Shown here: one piece after another, positions 48,101 to 56,646 of the stretch | Position numbering within the stretch: the stretch's first letter is position 1 | Layout: every line of letters begins with the position of its first letter | Source: Ottowia sp. | GTDB taxonomy: Bacteria > Pseudomonadota > Gammaproteobacteria > Burkholderiales > Burkholderiaceae_C | Length of the DNA: 64,000 nt | Reading direction: 5' to 3' | Assembly (NCBI RefSeq): GCF_016703145.1 | Contig: NZ_JADJCO010000005.1 | Location: forward strand, 806,001-870,000 | Notes under the pieces: model-generated | Told to the model about the DNA's origin: nothing | What the model saw: the letters and a program-made list of their open reading frames with translations, nothing else | The model's database searches: none | Translations under genes and position numbers: made by a program

Positions 48101-50182
48101 ATAGATGATGTCGGTGGTGCCGCTGCCGTCGATGTCGGCCAGGCGGATGCGCTTGGGGTCGAACTGGTCCGGATGGTCGAACCAGGGCGCGTGGTCCATC
48201 GTCACCTTGGCGCCGAAGCGGCCGTAGCCCAGGTTGGGCCAGTAGCAGACTTCGCCGTTGCGGATGCGCACGATGTCGGTCAGGCCGTCGCCGGACAGGT
48301 CGGCAAGGTGGATGGACTGCGTGCCGTCGGCGAAGACGATGCGCGGGCCTTTCTCCTCGTCCAGCGCCTGCGCGACCCGGCGGGCGGGGCCGAAGCCTTC
48401 CTCGGCCAGCGAGGCGTGCCAGACGAAGGCGTCGTCCTCGGTGATCAGCACGTCGGCATGGCCGTCGCCGTCCAGGTCGACGAGCTTGAGGTTCGGGTCG
48501 CGGAAGTCCCGATTCAGGCGCGAGGTGAAGGGGCGGAAAGGCTGCCAACCGTCGGCGTCGTCGTGTTCGTACAGGCCCGGCATGGGGCCGTCCATGACCA
48601 CCACGTCGGGCTGGCCGTCGCCGGCCAGGTCCATGAACTCCGCGCCGCTGCCGAGCGCGGCGTTGGGTCGGAGGGTGACGGTTTCCAGCGGGGCGAACCG
48701 GGCCTTCACACCTTCGCGGCCGTCGGGCCGCTTGTCCGGGATCGGGCTCAGGTTGCGCTTGTAGTACCAGGCGCCGGCCTGCTCGGTCAGCAGGCCCGGG
48801 ACGCCTTCGCCGTGCAGGTCGGTCCAGCGGTAGGTGCTGCCGTCCAGGCCGATGGGCAGGTTCTCCAGGCTCTGTGGATCGACCTCCTCCACCGCGTCTT
48901 GCACGCTGGGCTCGGCGTAGTCGAACTCGACCGGCGGCAGGCTGCGCTTGAGGTAGCCGCCGTCGTCGCTGCGGCGATAGCCAGTCTGGGTGACCTTCTT
49001 CAGGAAGGTGTAGACGGGATTGCGGGCGTCGCCGGGATCGAGTTCGTCGGAATGGGTGAAGTCGGTGGAGCGCACGAGGCAGTCGGCGCCGACCCCGTCT
49101 TCGCCGGGGAAGTGATGGAACATCAGGACACGCCGGCACAGGCGGTAGGTGCGCAGCTCGAAGCCGGCGCGGCAGCTCGAGAAGGCGTCGGGGCGCGGCG
49201 GCCAGGGGTAGCTGGGCGCCCCTGAAGCCTCGGTGGCCTCGTCGTCCCGCGGCTGGGGCCGGTCCGCGTCGTGGTCGCCGTAGTCGAAGACGGCCTCGAA
49301 CATCCAGCGGGCGCCGGCGATCTGCTCTGCGGAGAGCTGCCGCGGCCGGCGGCCTGCGTCGTCGAGCAGCGGAACCTGGTTGCCGTAGCGGATGCGCTTC
49401 AGGTAGCGGTTGGTGCCGCGGTTCGTGCGGTTGCGTTCGTGCGCCTGTGCCGTGTCGACGCCGGTGGCGTCCTCCTTGCGGTAGCCGTAGACGACGGCAT
49501 TGCCCTTGTCGTCGCGCGTCTCGCAGATCAGCCAGCTGAAGACCCGGTGCGGATCGCTGCGCAGCGGCAGCGGCGCGGGCGGGTTCGCCGGGACGAGATC
49601 GGCGATGCGGGAGTTCTCGTCGCCGCCGTAGAGGGTGAGGATGTTGTCCTTCGAGATCGAGCGCCAGTGGACATCGCCGTCGTTTTGGCGGGTCCAGCGC
49701 TCGATGCGGGCGAACAGGCCCTCGACGCGCGGCCGGTAGCGGTGGATGGTGTAGCCGGCAACGGTGTCGCGATCCTCATGCCGCTTGCCGTCCAGTCCGA
49801 GCAGCGGCACCAGGTCTTCCGCACCGGACAGGACGAAGACGTCGGATTCCGCTGCGTCGTTGTACTGCGGCAGGCCCTTATCGGTCTTGCGGGTGATGGA
49901 CGGAGCGGAGAGCGACCACCCGAAGCCGAACGGGCCGTTGCCGGCGCCCGAGTCGTAGGACAGCGAGAGCTGCGGGCCGAAGCCCGAGCGGCCCGGGCTC
50001 GTGGCAATGGGCACCGACATCGAGCCGGTGCCGGTGACGGGGTTGGCGGCGAACTTCTCGCCAATGCCGCGGATGGCGCCGCCGCCTTTGGGCAATTGGA
50101 TCGCTGGGGCGGAGGATGCAGATTTGGAGGGTGATTGCTGGCCCTGGTCGGCCAGCGAGCGTTGTCCGTCTTCGGGTCTCAT
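42185..50182 (-). CDS. Tc toxin TcB-TcC fusion (SpvB/Rhs cocoon with variable toxin tip)
   Basis: This 2665-residue protein begins with an SpvB-type domain (AIQLPKGGGAIRGIGEKFAA, LSLSYDSGAGNGPFGFGW). FG-GAP/VCBS-like repeats follow (LVDLDGDGHADVLITEDDAF, LSGDGLTDIVRIRNGEVCYW), then the TcdB middle region and many Rhs YD repeats. The Rhs core ends at YYHGARYYAAWLGRWTRCDP and NLYLYPPNPVRFVDPAG, about 293 residues from the C-terminus. Beyond it lie a Pro/Ser/Thr-rich linker and a basic tip with IDAAHQTPHSQSNPG, RLFPQHRSTNRSEG and NEFRRRWNSLNP, suggestive of an HNH/His-Me-type nuclease. TcB and TcC are normally separate genes; fusions occur. The protein would cap the TcA pore and deliver the tip into target cells. 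Confidence 0.9.
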   Translation of the reverse strand: MRPEDGQRSLADQGQQSPSKSASSAPAIQLPKGGGAIRGIGEKFAANPVTGTGSMSVPIATSPGRSGFGPQLSLSYDSGAGNGPFGFGWSLSAPSITRKTDKGLPQYNDAAESDVFVLSGAEDLVPLLGLDGKRHEDRDTVAGYTIHRYRPRVEGLFARIERWTRQNDGDVHWRSISKDNILTLYGGDENSRIADLVPANPPAPLPLRSDPHRVFSWLICETRDDKGNAVVYGYRKEDATGVDTAQAHERNRTNRGTNRYLKRIRYGNQVPLLDDAGRRPRQLSAEQIAGARWMFEAVFDYGDHDADRPQPRDDEATEASGAPSYPWPPRPDAFSSCRAGFELRTYRLCRRVLMFHHFPGEDGVGADCLVRSTDFTHSDELDPGDARNPVYTFLKKVTQTGYRRSDDGGYLKRSLPPVEFDYAEPSVQDAVEEVDPQSLENLPIGLDGSTYRWTDLHGEGVPGLLTEQAGAWYYKRNLSPIPDKRPDGREGVKARFAPLETVTLRPNAALGSGAEFMDLAGDGQPDVVVMDGPMPGLYEHDDADGWQPFRPFTSRLNRDFRDPNLKLVDLDGDGHADVLITEDDAFVWHASLAEEGFGPARRVAQALDEEKGPRIVFADGTQSIHLADLSGDGLTDIVRIRNGEVCYWPNLGYGRFGAKVTMDHAPWFDHPDQFDPKRIRLADIDGSGTTDIIYLHRDGVRLYFNQSGNGWSEPHQLKVFPRVDDVVSIVPVDLLGNGTACLVWSSPLPGDARRPMRYVNLMGERKPHLLVAAKNNLGAETRIEYAPSTRFYLQDKRDGKPWITRLPFPVHVVERVETWDRVSRNRFVTRYTYHHGHFDGEEREFRGFGRVEQWDTEEIGKIPDDAGSATATNLDAASYVPPVHTRTWFHTGACLGRQRISRCFEGEYFRDPGLGGEWLDDTVLPPDLSLEDEREACRALKGAMLRQEVYALDGSDKESYPYTITEQNFEVRRLQPRGANRHAVFFTHPREALNCHYERNPADPRIQHALTLEVDEYGNVLKEAAVGYGRRTDADGDALQAEDRAKQRLIHITCTENGFTHPVLDKNDDYRAPLPAESRTYEVRKADQERSDDGPTVLFDLDALRGHIDRAGDGEHEVPCEDLAFDKARQQIEAGPEERKSDHFRRLIEHVRTVYRKDDLSDLLPLGHLEPLALPGESYKLAFTAGLLTRVFDDRVSDSMLQNEGGYVQSRALKANGRFPASDADDCWWIPSGLSFFSRNPADSAATELAQAQQHLFLPRRYRDPFGQDAFVDFDANDLLPVRTEDAVGNTVAARNDYRVLQPVEATDPNGNRSQLRFDALGMVVGTAVMGKAGVPVESREGDTFDDFNADLAPDEIKAWFDADDPRLLAHAHLGTATTRILYDLHRVPACAATIVRETHVSDLHGAETKLQLSFSYSDGFGREVQKKIQAEPGPAPLRDADGSIVTGADDLPLMTDQDVDPRWVGSGWTVFNNKGKPVRQFEPFFSDTHMLDADARIGVSPWLFHDPVGRVVATLHPNHTWEKVVFDPWQQTTWDVNDTALKSVRADDPERDPDVAGFFGRLPEADYRPTWHELRTVGEHAAAFAARYPNQKDRENETDAATKAEAHAGTPTTVHFDALGRPFLTLADNGPDPAQPGEHLRFATRVELDIEGNQREVRDAIEQAGDPLGRIVMRYACDMLGNRIHQLSMEAGARWMLNDVAGQPLRAWDSRGHEFHTEYDALRRPVAQTVRGTTADSDPRTVRPDPLLIDRIEYGESVDNAEALNLRTRVFRHSDAAGIAINARLDADGKPIEAYDFKGNLLRSTRRLASDPKAIPDWAQGPALDVEAFEAATRYDALNRVIQSVAPHSNQPGTKLNVIQPRYNEANLLERVDVWLQRGDEPAALIDPDADAPSPVGVADIDHDAKGQRTRIDYKTDGPTVIRTTYAYDPQTFRLTHLYTRRGVDPHTAQGVAFTEDCDNPAPPPPATIAAPAQPPEARPRGLQNLHYAYDPAGNITHIRDDAQQTLWFRNHRVEPSNEYTYDALYRLIQATGREHLGQGGAPIPHSYNDAGRTGILSANPAGRFAPNDVSAMGTYTERYVYDAVGNFEQMKHQSSDAAVPGWTRSYAYDEASLIENGNDGAPLKTSNRLGRTTVGNGPPEQYAYDPHGNMLRMPQLQAMQWDYRDQLQMSQRQKVNDEDADGAERHGERTWYVYDAAGQRVRKVTELANGGGLKDERIYLGGFEIHRRHSGNHVGLLRETLHLMDDKQRIALVETRNEIEDGSSKQLIRYQFGNHLGSAVLELDEQAQIVFYEEYTPYGSSTYQAVRSQTETAKRYRYTGKERDEESGLYYHGARYYAAWLGRWTRCDPAGMSDATNLYLYPPNPVRFVDPAGTDWVELAPGGPQQERSGPGAKGAEQPADPNQPPPTVYGAKFFEVGSARKAFLHFVFGAPFQEPDDPFENKEWKRGEKMAEIFILAQEIASRGRVGPPGTGPSPELVPAGGPRLGATPVAAPPIPAFHPSSGGGVKGQETPSKQTPSTQPTQSPSPEPTTALSAAASPTSNPAAPAPASPSPKRGPGRLVPAWETLPREQGTKSGRGVTPKIREKLRDRAKKHGYQGDPKLIDAAHQTPHSQSNPGDEPRLFPQHRSTNRSEGRDIARANEFRRRWNSLNPNGPQLPIRKR

Positions 50183-50883
50183 CGGGCACCCCCACAGACA
50201 TCACAGGCGACGATCCTTGAGCCGTTGCGCGAGTCCCGATCTCCGCGGAAGAAGGCGGGGGCGTCACGGTCCACTTGTTGCTGAAGAGGGTCTTCGGCGC
50301 GCGCCGAAAGTGAGTGCGCGCGGGAAACCGGCGCACTACCCCTTGTCGCCACTTCAGTTGAATCCATGGACGGCGTTGAACTGACCATTGCCAAGCCCCC
50401 TCGCCGGTCAAGCGCACACACATATGACGCACTCTTGCTCTACATGCCGAACGAACCTCAGATAGGCGCGAAATACTTCGCTTCAAAACAACTTGCGTTC
50501 CTGATCGACCACGTTTTCCTGTCTTGCAGTGCCTCGTCGCCCATCAATGGAGATGAATCAATGGAGACGGTTGTCGTCTCGCGCTGCCTATTCTCAACTC
50601 CGCAGTCACCTTTTTCAAGTCAGGCTGAGACGGCACTTGATCCGCGGCAACTCTCGTCGCCATCATGACCATCGCGTACACACCCTGTTGGCGTGCATCC
50701 ATCTCGCGCCTCGTCGGTATGTGCGCACTGGTTGACGTGGTACTCGCCATGGTCGGTGGCTGCCTCTAAATTATTGATTTAAATAAACAATCTCCAAACC
50801 CCTCACCCACTCAATTGTTGATAAGGCCGAAAAGGCCAGTATTCATGCGGGTTTCACGGCCTCGCTGGTTTTGATGCCAGCAT
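50183..50883. other. Gene-free region between Tc locus and phage-like remnant
   Basis: No gene is supported here; short open frames lack similarity, ribosome sites and GC-skewed codon use. An AT-rich block (ATTATTGATTTAAATAAACA near 50772-50791) stands out. The region must hold the promoter of the TcB-TcC gene and the boundary with the phage-like segment. Confidence 0.5.
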
Positions 50884-51309
50884 TCATGCCATCACAGGCT
50901 TAGACGCCGCCAGCTTGTCACGCAGGCGGAAGCCAAGATGGCTCCACACCTTGTTCACCGCGTTCTCGCGCGCGATCTTGCGGCCAATCTCGGCGTTGAA
51001 GTTCTCCGGGCTGGCGCAGGCGCTCTCGCCGGTCACGGTGAAGCCGTTCTTCAGGCGCAGCACGCAGAATGTCAGAAGGCCCAACGATTTGAGGTCGGCA
51101 TCGGCAACAAGCGGCTTTTCACGGCCTTCATAGGTTCCGGCTTCAATGGCACCATTGCGACCGTCGGCGGCTGTGAAGTAGTGCTCCGCCACGATCTCCG
51201 CCTCCACGTTCGCAAGCGTCACGCGCGGCGCGGTGGACTTGGCCGCGATCTCGCGCTCCAGGGAGTCGGGGCCGGGGTCGATGACGGGGAGCGCAATGGT
51301 GTCGGTCAT
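50884..51309 (-). CDS. Phage Gp49-family protein (N4 Gp49 / Sf6 Gp66-like)
   Basis: This 141-residue protein has the conserved core LGLLTFCVLRLKNGFTVTGE, then ACASPENFNAEIGRKIAREN and AVNKVWSHLGFRLRDKLA, which is the signature of the N4 Gp49/Sf6 Gp66 family found in many prophages. Its molecular function is unknown. It sits next to the LPD38 polyvalent protein on the same strand, supporting a phage origin for 50884-56622. Confidence 0.85.
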   Translation of the reverse strand: MTDTIALPVIDPGPDSLEREIAAKSTAPRVTLANVEAEIVAEHYFTAADGRNGAIEAGTYEGREKPLVADADLKSLGLLTFCVLRLKNGFTVTGESACASPENFNAEIGRKIARENAVNKVWSHLGFRLRDKLAASKPVMA

Positions 51310-51394
51310 GGGTTTCCTTCAGGTGTTCCAGCATCCGGCTGGCTCGGGTTGAAGCGCCGGAACGTATTCCGACGTTGGCCCCTGTCAACCCCGC

Positions 51395-54300
51395 TCACCC
51401 CACTCGCGCCGCCAGCTCATTGAACTGCTCCATCCGCCGCATCATCCGCAGCTCCGTGGCGTGGATGACGCCCTTGGGCGCCCCCTCCTGCTCCAGCTCA
51501 CGGATGCGTTCGCGCATATCCTTCACCTGTTTCTGCGCCGCGCGCGCGACAAGGGCCAGCCGGGCCTGGGGGTGCTCGCGGGTGTAGTCGTTGGCCTCGG
51601 CCGCCTTGCCCTCCAGCCGCAGACCCTTGGCCTGCTCGGCATGGCGCGCCACCTCGTCCAGGCGGCGGTAGAACGCCGACTGCCTGGCGCTCGGGCTGTC
51701 CGCATTGCCATGGAAGCGCCCCAGCACCGGTATTTTGTGCGCCGGCACATCTTTGCCCTGCGCCACGCCCACCACCGTTTGCTGCAGCTTCGACGCCTCG
51801 CGCCCCACCCCGCCCGTCACCTGGCCCACCAGGTAGTCGATCTGGTCCGGCGTGGGCGAGAACGCCCCGCGCACGTGCCGCGTGCCGCCGCTCAGGTAGT
51901 TGATGGCCTCCGACATCCACAGCGCCGGCAGCGATGCCGTGTCGCGCGCCAGCGCATGCCCCGGCGTCAGCTTGTTGAACGACTCCTTGGCGATGGCCCG
52001 GCCGGCAAAGTCCTTGTTCTCGGCCAGCGCCGCGAACGGGTCCAGCACCGTGGGCGCCAGCGACTGCATGCTCAGCCCCGCGTTGCCCATCGGGTTGAAC
52101 GTGTCGCTGAACAGGCTCAGCAGCTTCACCACATGCTCGGCCGGCTTGTCGAAACCGCCCAGCGCGAACTCCACCGGAATGCGCCCCAGGTTCGGCAGCA
52201 CATGAAAGCCCAGCGGCATCGGAATGGTGATGTACTTCTTGCCCCCGGTCGGGATCACCAGGTTGCGCTCGCGGATAAAGTCCGGCGGCTCCTCATCGTC
52301 AAACCCGGCCGCCGCCAGCATCAGCGCCTGCGCGCCGCCCAGCAGCACGCCGCCGGCCACGATCTTCTGGCCCACGGCCGACAGACGCAGCGTCTTGGGC
52401 TTGCCCGGCTCCATGTCGAACAGCGTCTGGCCAATGCGCGCCGTGCCCTGCACGCTGGCGTTGAAGAACGCATACAGCGCGCCCACCTGCTGCGCCGACT
52501 GCCCCTTGCGGTTGAAGTTCGTCGTCAGGTTCTTGGCCAGGCTCGCAGCGCGCTCCTTGCTCATGCCCGCGTCCAGCGCCGTCTTGTAGGCCGCCAGGCG
52601 CACGCCGTTCTCCATCGCCGTGTTGTAGTCGTCCAGCAAGGCCAGCACGGGCGACATGACTTTGCGCACCATCTCCATCGGCACCTTCAGCCGACCACCC
52701 GCCGAGAAGAACCGGCCCCAACCCGTCTCAGACCAGGCGCTCGGGTCAAGGGCTTGCGCCAGCGCCTGCCCACGGTCTGCGTTGGTGCGGAACTGGTCGC
52801 GGTAGCCCGTCTGGCCACCCACCTGCTGGAATTCCTCCCACAGCACGCTCCATGCCTGCGACTCCTTGATCGCCCACTTCCGCCCCTTGCCCTCCACCGC
52901 AAAAATGCCACGCAGCGCCGAAAGCGCCTGCCCCAGCACCTCGCGCTGCTTGCCCGCCAGCTCGGTCGAAGCCAGGTTCAGCGCCGCCCCCTGCACGTCG
53001 CGCGCCAAGTTCGTGATGCCGAAAATCGGGTTGTACTGCGTGTTGATCGCCGCCAAGAAGCGCGTCACCTTCGCCGTTGCGCCCAGCGCCCCTTCCAGTT
53101 GCGCCGCGTCCAGGTTCTTCAGCGCCTGCGCCATGCGCAGCGCACGCGCGTCGTCCTCGTTGAAGATCACCGCATGCTCGGCCACCACGCCGTTCTTGCC
53201 GGGGATCTTGGCCACCACCACGTTCTCGCGGCTCTTGTACAGCGGGTCGTGCTGGGTTTCCACCTTGCCGTTCTTGCCCAGCACCTGGCGCGTGGGCACC
53301 ACGTCCACCTTCCACAGGTCGGACGGGTTGTCCTTGGCCAGCCCCACCAGCGCCGCCGCCACGCGGTTCTTCTCGCCGCGCACGATGGCGCGCTCGCGCT
53401 GCTGGGCGATGTTGGCCATGATGTCCACCACCTTGCGCGTCGAACCGGTGCGGCCCTTCGCCTCGCGCCCCTTGATCGAGAAGCCCTGCCCCGTGCCCAG
53501 GCCCGCCATGCCGTCGCCTTCGCGCTCGCGCATCAGCGGCACATAGTTGGCGAAGGTCTTGGCCCAGCCATCCACCGTCGCCTGGCTCTCCAGCCCATAG
53601 TCCACAAAGGCTTGGCGCGTGCCCGCGATGATCTTGTCCACCATCGTCGCCGCACGCTCCAGCTTCGCGCGCTGTGCGGGCGCCAGCGCCTTCAGCACCG
53701 CATCCGCCTCGGCATTCGTCATGCCCGAGCCGCCATCGGGCAAATCGGGGTTGCGCTCGGCAATCACCCGGTTGGCCTCCCTGGCATGGCGCGCGTGCAG
53801 GTATTCCTCCACGTCCGGCATTTTTAAAGCGGCGGATGCCATGTACTGCATCAGCGGCTCAATCTCCTGCGTCACGAAGTCCTCGGTGCGCTTGGCCGCG
53901 CGACCGTGGTACAGCTCCTCTTGCAGGTACACGTCCAGGTCGTCGCCAATCGCCTTGCCCGTGGCGCGCACGCTTTCGAGCACCCGCTTGGTGTCGACGT
54001 GCTTGTCCTGGAGCTTGTAGGTCAGGTCATCCCATGTCGAAGCCGATGGGGTCTGCCAGTCGGCGGCGTCGGCGCGGGCGGGCTTGGCGCGGCTGAAACT
54101 CACATCCCGATTGACAACATCGGCCTCCGTCGCTACATTGCGTGCCTGCAAGCCCTTGGCGGTTTGGAATTCCCCAGGCAATTGGAGCCTGGTTGAGCCA
54201 AACCACCCAGGGCTTTGCTTTTTGTCGATGTATCGCAGATGCCCCGCCTTCAGCCAGCGTTGAATGGCGTTCAGGTCATCCTTCGGGTACAGGCTGGGCA

Positions 54301-55138
54301 CGAAGTTAAAGGATGCGCCGCCCGTCACCTGCTCCGGACTGATGGCGACGATCAGCGGCAGCCCGCGCACCATCTCCGAAGTCACGGCCACATAGCTCCC
54401 TGGCACGGTGTCCGACTCGAACACCATCACCGGGGCGTCGAGCAGATCCGGCAACTTCTTCAGCACGGATTTGGTCACCCCGTGGTCAAAAACCACTTTC
54501 GACAACACGCGCGCCGAAGTCCGCAAATTGCCAGCAGGAATCCCTGCTGCCTGCAAAGTGGGCGATGTGGTTCCCACCGACACATGCGCGCGAGGCAGCG
54601 GATCACCCTTCATGGCAGCACTCACCACGTCGTCCACGGCCTGGTTGAACCCAGGGGCTCGCGCGAACGCCGCCGACTCGGAATTTGCCGCAGAAGCGCC
54701 CCGCTCCACAAACCGCCGCGCCGGCAAGATGAAGCTGCGCACGATCTCCGCGTCCGTCACCGCCATCTGCTCGAAGCCCGGCACGTTCTCGCGCAGCCAG
54801 GTGCGGATCGCCGCCACCGCCTGCTTCACCCAGCCCAGCTCCGGCGTGTTCTGCGCCCACTCGGCCAACACCTCCTCGGCGGCCTGCTGGCGCTGCGCCG
54901 GATTGTCGAAGTCCAGCCCGTATTGCTCCGCCTTCTTGCGCACCTCGCCCCGGCGAACCACGGCGATCTTGTCCAGGATGGTGCCCAGCTCCTTCCCGAA
55001 AACACCCCGCAAGCCGTAGTGGCCAAGCGATTCATGGAACAGCACGCGCGCCACATCCTTGGACGTGGGCAACGGAAAGCCCGGCGAGGGCATCGTCATC
55101 CGGGCTATGGATTCGTCCTGGTCGTTCAAGGCCATCAA
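51395..55138 (-). CDS. Phage large polyvalent protein with zincin-like, BECR-like and LPD38 domains (probably 5'-truncated)
   Basis: This 1247-residue protein starts abruptly and within 35 residues has VLFHESLGHYGLRG, a zincin-like HExxGH motif. A segment around 275-330 (PLIVAISPEQVTGGASFNFV, LKAGHLRYIDKKQSPGWFGS) resembles the barnase/EndoU/ColicinE5/RelE-type domain of phage polyvalent proteins. The C-terminal third (LSAVGQKIVAGGVLLGGAQA, IPMPLGFHVLPNLGRIPVEF, GRAIAKESFNKLTPGH) matches LPD38. Polyvalent proteins are injected with phage DNA or carried by mobile elements. Relatives are far longer and begin upstream of the zincin part, so the 5' end was probably lost near 55138. Confidence 0.75.
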   Translation of the reverse strand: MMALNDQDESIARMTMPSPGFPLPTSKDVARVLFHESLGHYGLRGVFGKELGTILDKIAVVRRGEVRKKAEQYGLDFDNPAQRQQAAEEVLAEWAQNTPELGWVKQAVAAIRTWLRENVPGFEQMAVTDAEIVRSFILPARRFVERGASAANSESAAFARAPGFNQAVDDVVSAAMKGDPLPRAHVSVGTTSPTLQAAGIPAGNLRTSARVLSKVVFDHGVTKSVLKKLPDLLDAPVMVFESDTVPGSYVAVTSEMVRGLPLIVAISPEQVTGGASFNFVPSLYPKDDLNAIQRWLKAGHLRYIDKKQSPGWFGSTRLQLPGEFQTAKGLQARNVATEADVVNRDVSFSRAKPARADAADWQTPSASTWDDLTYKLQDKHVDTKRVLESVRATGKAIGDDLDVYLQEELYHGRAAKRTEDFVTQEIEPLMQYMASAALKMPDVEEYLHARHAREANRVIAERNPDLPDGGSGMTNAEADAVLKALAPAQRAKLERAATMVDKIIAGTRQAFVDYGLESQATVDGWAKTFANYVPLMREREGDGMAGLGTGQGFSIKGREAKGRTGSTRKVVDIMANIAQQRERAIVRGEKNRVAAALVGLAKDNPSDLWKVDVVPTRQVLGKNGKVETQHDPLYKSRENVVVAKIPGKNGVVAEHAVIFNEDDARALRMAQALKNLDAAQLEGALGATAKVTRFLAAINTQYNPIFGITNLARDVQGAALNLASTELAGKQREVLGQALSALRGIFAVEGKGRKWAIKESQAWSVLWEEFQQVGGQTGYRDQFRTNADRGQALAQALDPSAWSETGWGRFFSAGGRLKVPMEMVRKVMSPVLALLDDYNTAMENGVRLAAYKTALDAGMSKERAASLAKNLTTNFNRKGQSAQQVGALYAFFNASVQGTARIGQTLFDMEPGKPKTLRLSAVGQKIVAGGVLLGGAQALMLAAAGFDDEEPPDFIRERNLVIPTGGKKYITIPMPLGFHVLPNLGRIPVEFALGGFDKPAEHVVKLLSLFSDTFNPMGNAGLSMQSLAPTVLDPFAALAENKDFAGRAIAKESFNKLTPGHALARDTASLPALWMSEAINYLSGGTRHVRGAFSPTPDQIDYLVGQVTGGVGREASKLQQTVVGVAQGKDVPAHKIPVLGRFHGNADSPSARQSAFYRRLDEVARHAEQAKGLRLEGKAAEANDYTREHPQARLALVARAAQKQVKDMRERIRELEQEGAPKGVIHATELRMMRRMEQFNELAARVG

Positions 55139-55207
55139 CCTGCTCTACAAAGACTGAGCCAACCAACACCAGCCGCCCACCGAGGCGGCTTTTTCATGGA
55201 GCGACAC

Positions 55208-55435
55208 ATGACCCAAGAAAAACCCGTGACGCTGATCCGCACCAGCACCCTCCTTCAGCGCGTCCCTTTCACCGCCCGGCACATCCTGAACTTGGAGAAG
55301 AAGGGCCAGTTCCCGAAGCGCCGCCAGTTGGGTGCCCGCTGCGTGGCCTGGGTTGAATCGGAGGTGGATGCCTGGCTGAAGGCGCGCCAGCAAGGCGCTG
55401 CCGCCGCCCCCTTCCCTGCGGTGGATCAGTCTTGA
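55208..55435 (+). CDS. AlpA-like small DNA-binding regulator / excisionase-type
   Basis: This 75-residue protein reads TLIRTSTLLQRVPFTARHIL, then NLEKKGQFPKRRQLGARCVA and WVESEVDAWLKARQQG, the MerR-like winged helix of AlpA regulators, which control integrase/excision in P4-like elements. The ATG at 55208 follows GGAG at a good spacing; an upstream ATG at 55196 adds four residues. Its end overlaps the integrase end by 10 bp in convergent orientation. Confidence 0.85.
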   Translation: MTQEKPVTLIRTSTLLQRVPFTARHILNLEKKGQFPKRRQLGARCVAWVESEVDAWLKARQQGAAAAPFPAVDQS

Positions 55436-56622
55436 GCCGCCACCCAGCGGTCAATCATGTCCGCCCAGTCCTGCATCATGGCCGAGCGCTGCTCGCGGTA
55501 CTCGGCCTTGTTGTAAACCGCGCGCACGCCCTTCTGCTCATGGGCAAGGCACTTCTCTATCCAGTCGGTGTTGAAGCCCGCTTCGTGCAACTGCGTGCTG
55601 GCCGTGCGGCGCAGATCGTGGGGGCCAAACTTCTCCAGCTTGTGCCCCTCCTTCTGCGCCAGCTTGTAGGTCAGGGTCATGACCTGGTTCAGTGTGGCGC
55701 TGCTCATGTGGTGGTCGATGTCGTAGCGCGAGGGCAGGATGAAGCGCGAGCCACCGGCCATCGTCTTGAGCGCCACCAGGATGTCCAGCGCCTGCCGCGA
55801 CAGATAGACCACATGCGGGTTGCGCCGCTTCATCCGCTCCTTCGGGATGACCCATGTGCCTTCGGAGAAATTCACCTCAGCCCACTCGCCCTTGGTCATC
55901 TCCCCCTTGCGCAGCATCGTCAGCAGCAGCAGCTTGGCCGACGCGCGAATGCTGGGCGACGTGCCGATGCGATCCATGAACCGGTAGAACAGCCGGATTT
56001 CCTCTGGCGACAAGGCACGGTCTTTCGGCTCGAACCGGGCGATGCTGGTTGGCGACACCAGGTCAGCCGGGTTGGGTACCTGCTGACCCTTCATGATGGC
56101 GAACTTGAACACCAGCATGACAATCTCGCGCGCATGCACCGCCGTGGCTGGCGCGCCGCGCGCCACGATGCCGCCAGCCATCATCCGCACATCCTCGTGC
56201 GTGATCTCCGTCAGCTTCACATTCCCAAACTTCGGCTTCACGTCCCTCACATAAACGGAACGCCGCATGTCCCTCGTGCTGTCTGCCATCTGGTGCAGTT
56301 CCAGCCACTTCTCCGCCCACGCGCCGAACGTCTCTCCGGCGTTGATCCGGGCCTTCTCCCTCGACTTCTCCCGCGATGGCGACTTGCCAGCCGCAATCAT
56401 CTTCTTGGCTTCGTTCAGCTTGTCCCTGGCCTCGCCCAGCGTCAGGCCATCCGCGCCGTAGCGCCCCAGCGTCAACGTCTCCTGACGCCCGTTGATCCGG
56501 TAGTTGTAGCGGAAGGACACCGCCCCCGCTGGCGTCACCGCCACGTAAAGGCCGTCCCGGTCAGGCACCTTGAACAGCTTGCCGGTCGGCTTGAGCGCGC
56601 GCAGCTTGGTATCGGTCAGCAT
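55426..56622 (-). CDS. Tyrosine recombinase integrase (P4-type)
   Basis: This 398-residue integrase has the N-terminal DUF4102 arm domain (MLTDTKLRALKPTGKLFKVP, YRINGRQETLTLGRYG), a core-binding SAM-like domain, and a catalytic domain with TMLRKGEMTKGEW (Arg I), HDLRRTAS (His-x-x-Arg), LAHEQKGVRAVYNKAEYREQ (His and nucleophilic Tyr). It points away from guaA, with its start about 310 bp from the guaA 3' end. That is the usual layout for an element integrated at guaA. It carries all catalytic residues and may be active. Confidence 0.93.
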   Translation of the reverse strand: MLTDTKLRALKPTGKLFKVPDRDGLYVAVTPAGAVSFRYNYRINGRQETLTLGRYGADGLTLGEARDKLNEAKKMIAAGKSPSREKSREKARINAGETFGAWAEKWLELHQMADSTRDMRRSVYVRDVKPKFGNVKLTEITHEDVRMMAGGIVARGAPATAVHAREIVMLVFKFAIMKGQQVPNPADLVSPTSIARFEPKDRALSPEEIRLFYRFMDRIGTSPSIRASAKLLLLTMLRKGEMTKGEWAEVNFSEGTWVIPKERMKRRNPHVVYLSRQALDILVALKTMAGGSRFILPSRYDIDHHMSSATLNQVMTLTYKLAQKEGHKLEKFGPHDLRRTASTQLHEAGFNTDWIEKCLAHEQKGVRAVYNKAEYREQRSAMMQDWADMIDRWVAAQD

Positions 56623-56646
56623 CGAGTCCTCCTGAACCCTGTCGCA

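Noticed and set aside
50366..50668. Possible 100-aa gene on the plus strand in the gap before the Tc locus
   Set aside because: No ribosome site, no recognisable similarity, and composition like the non-coding surroundings.
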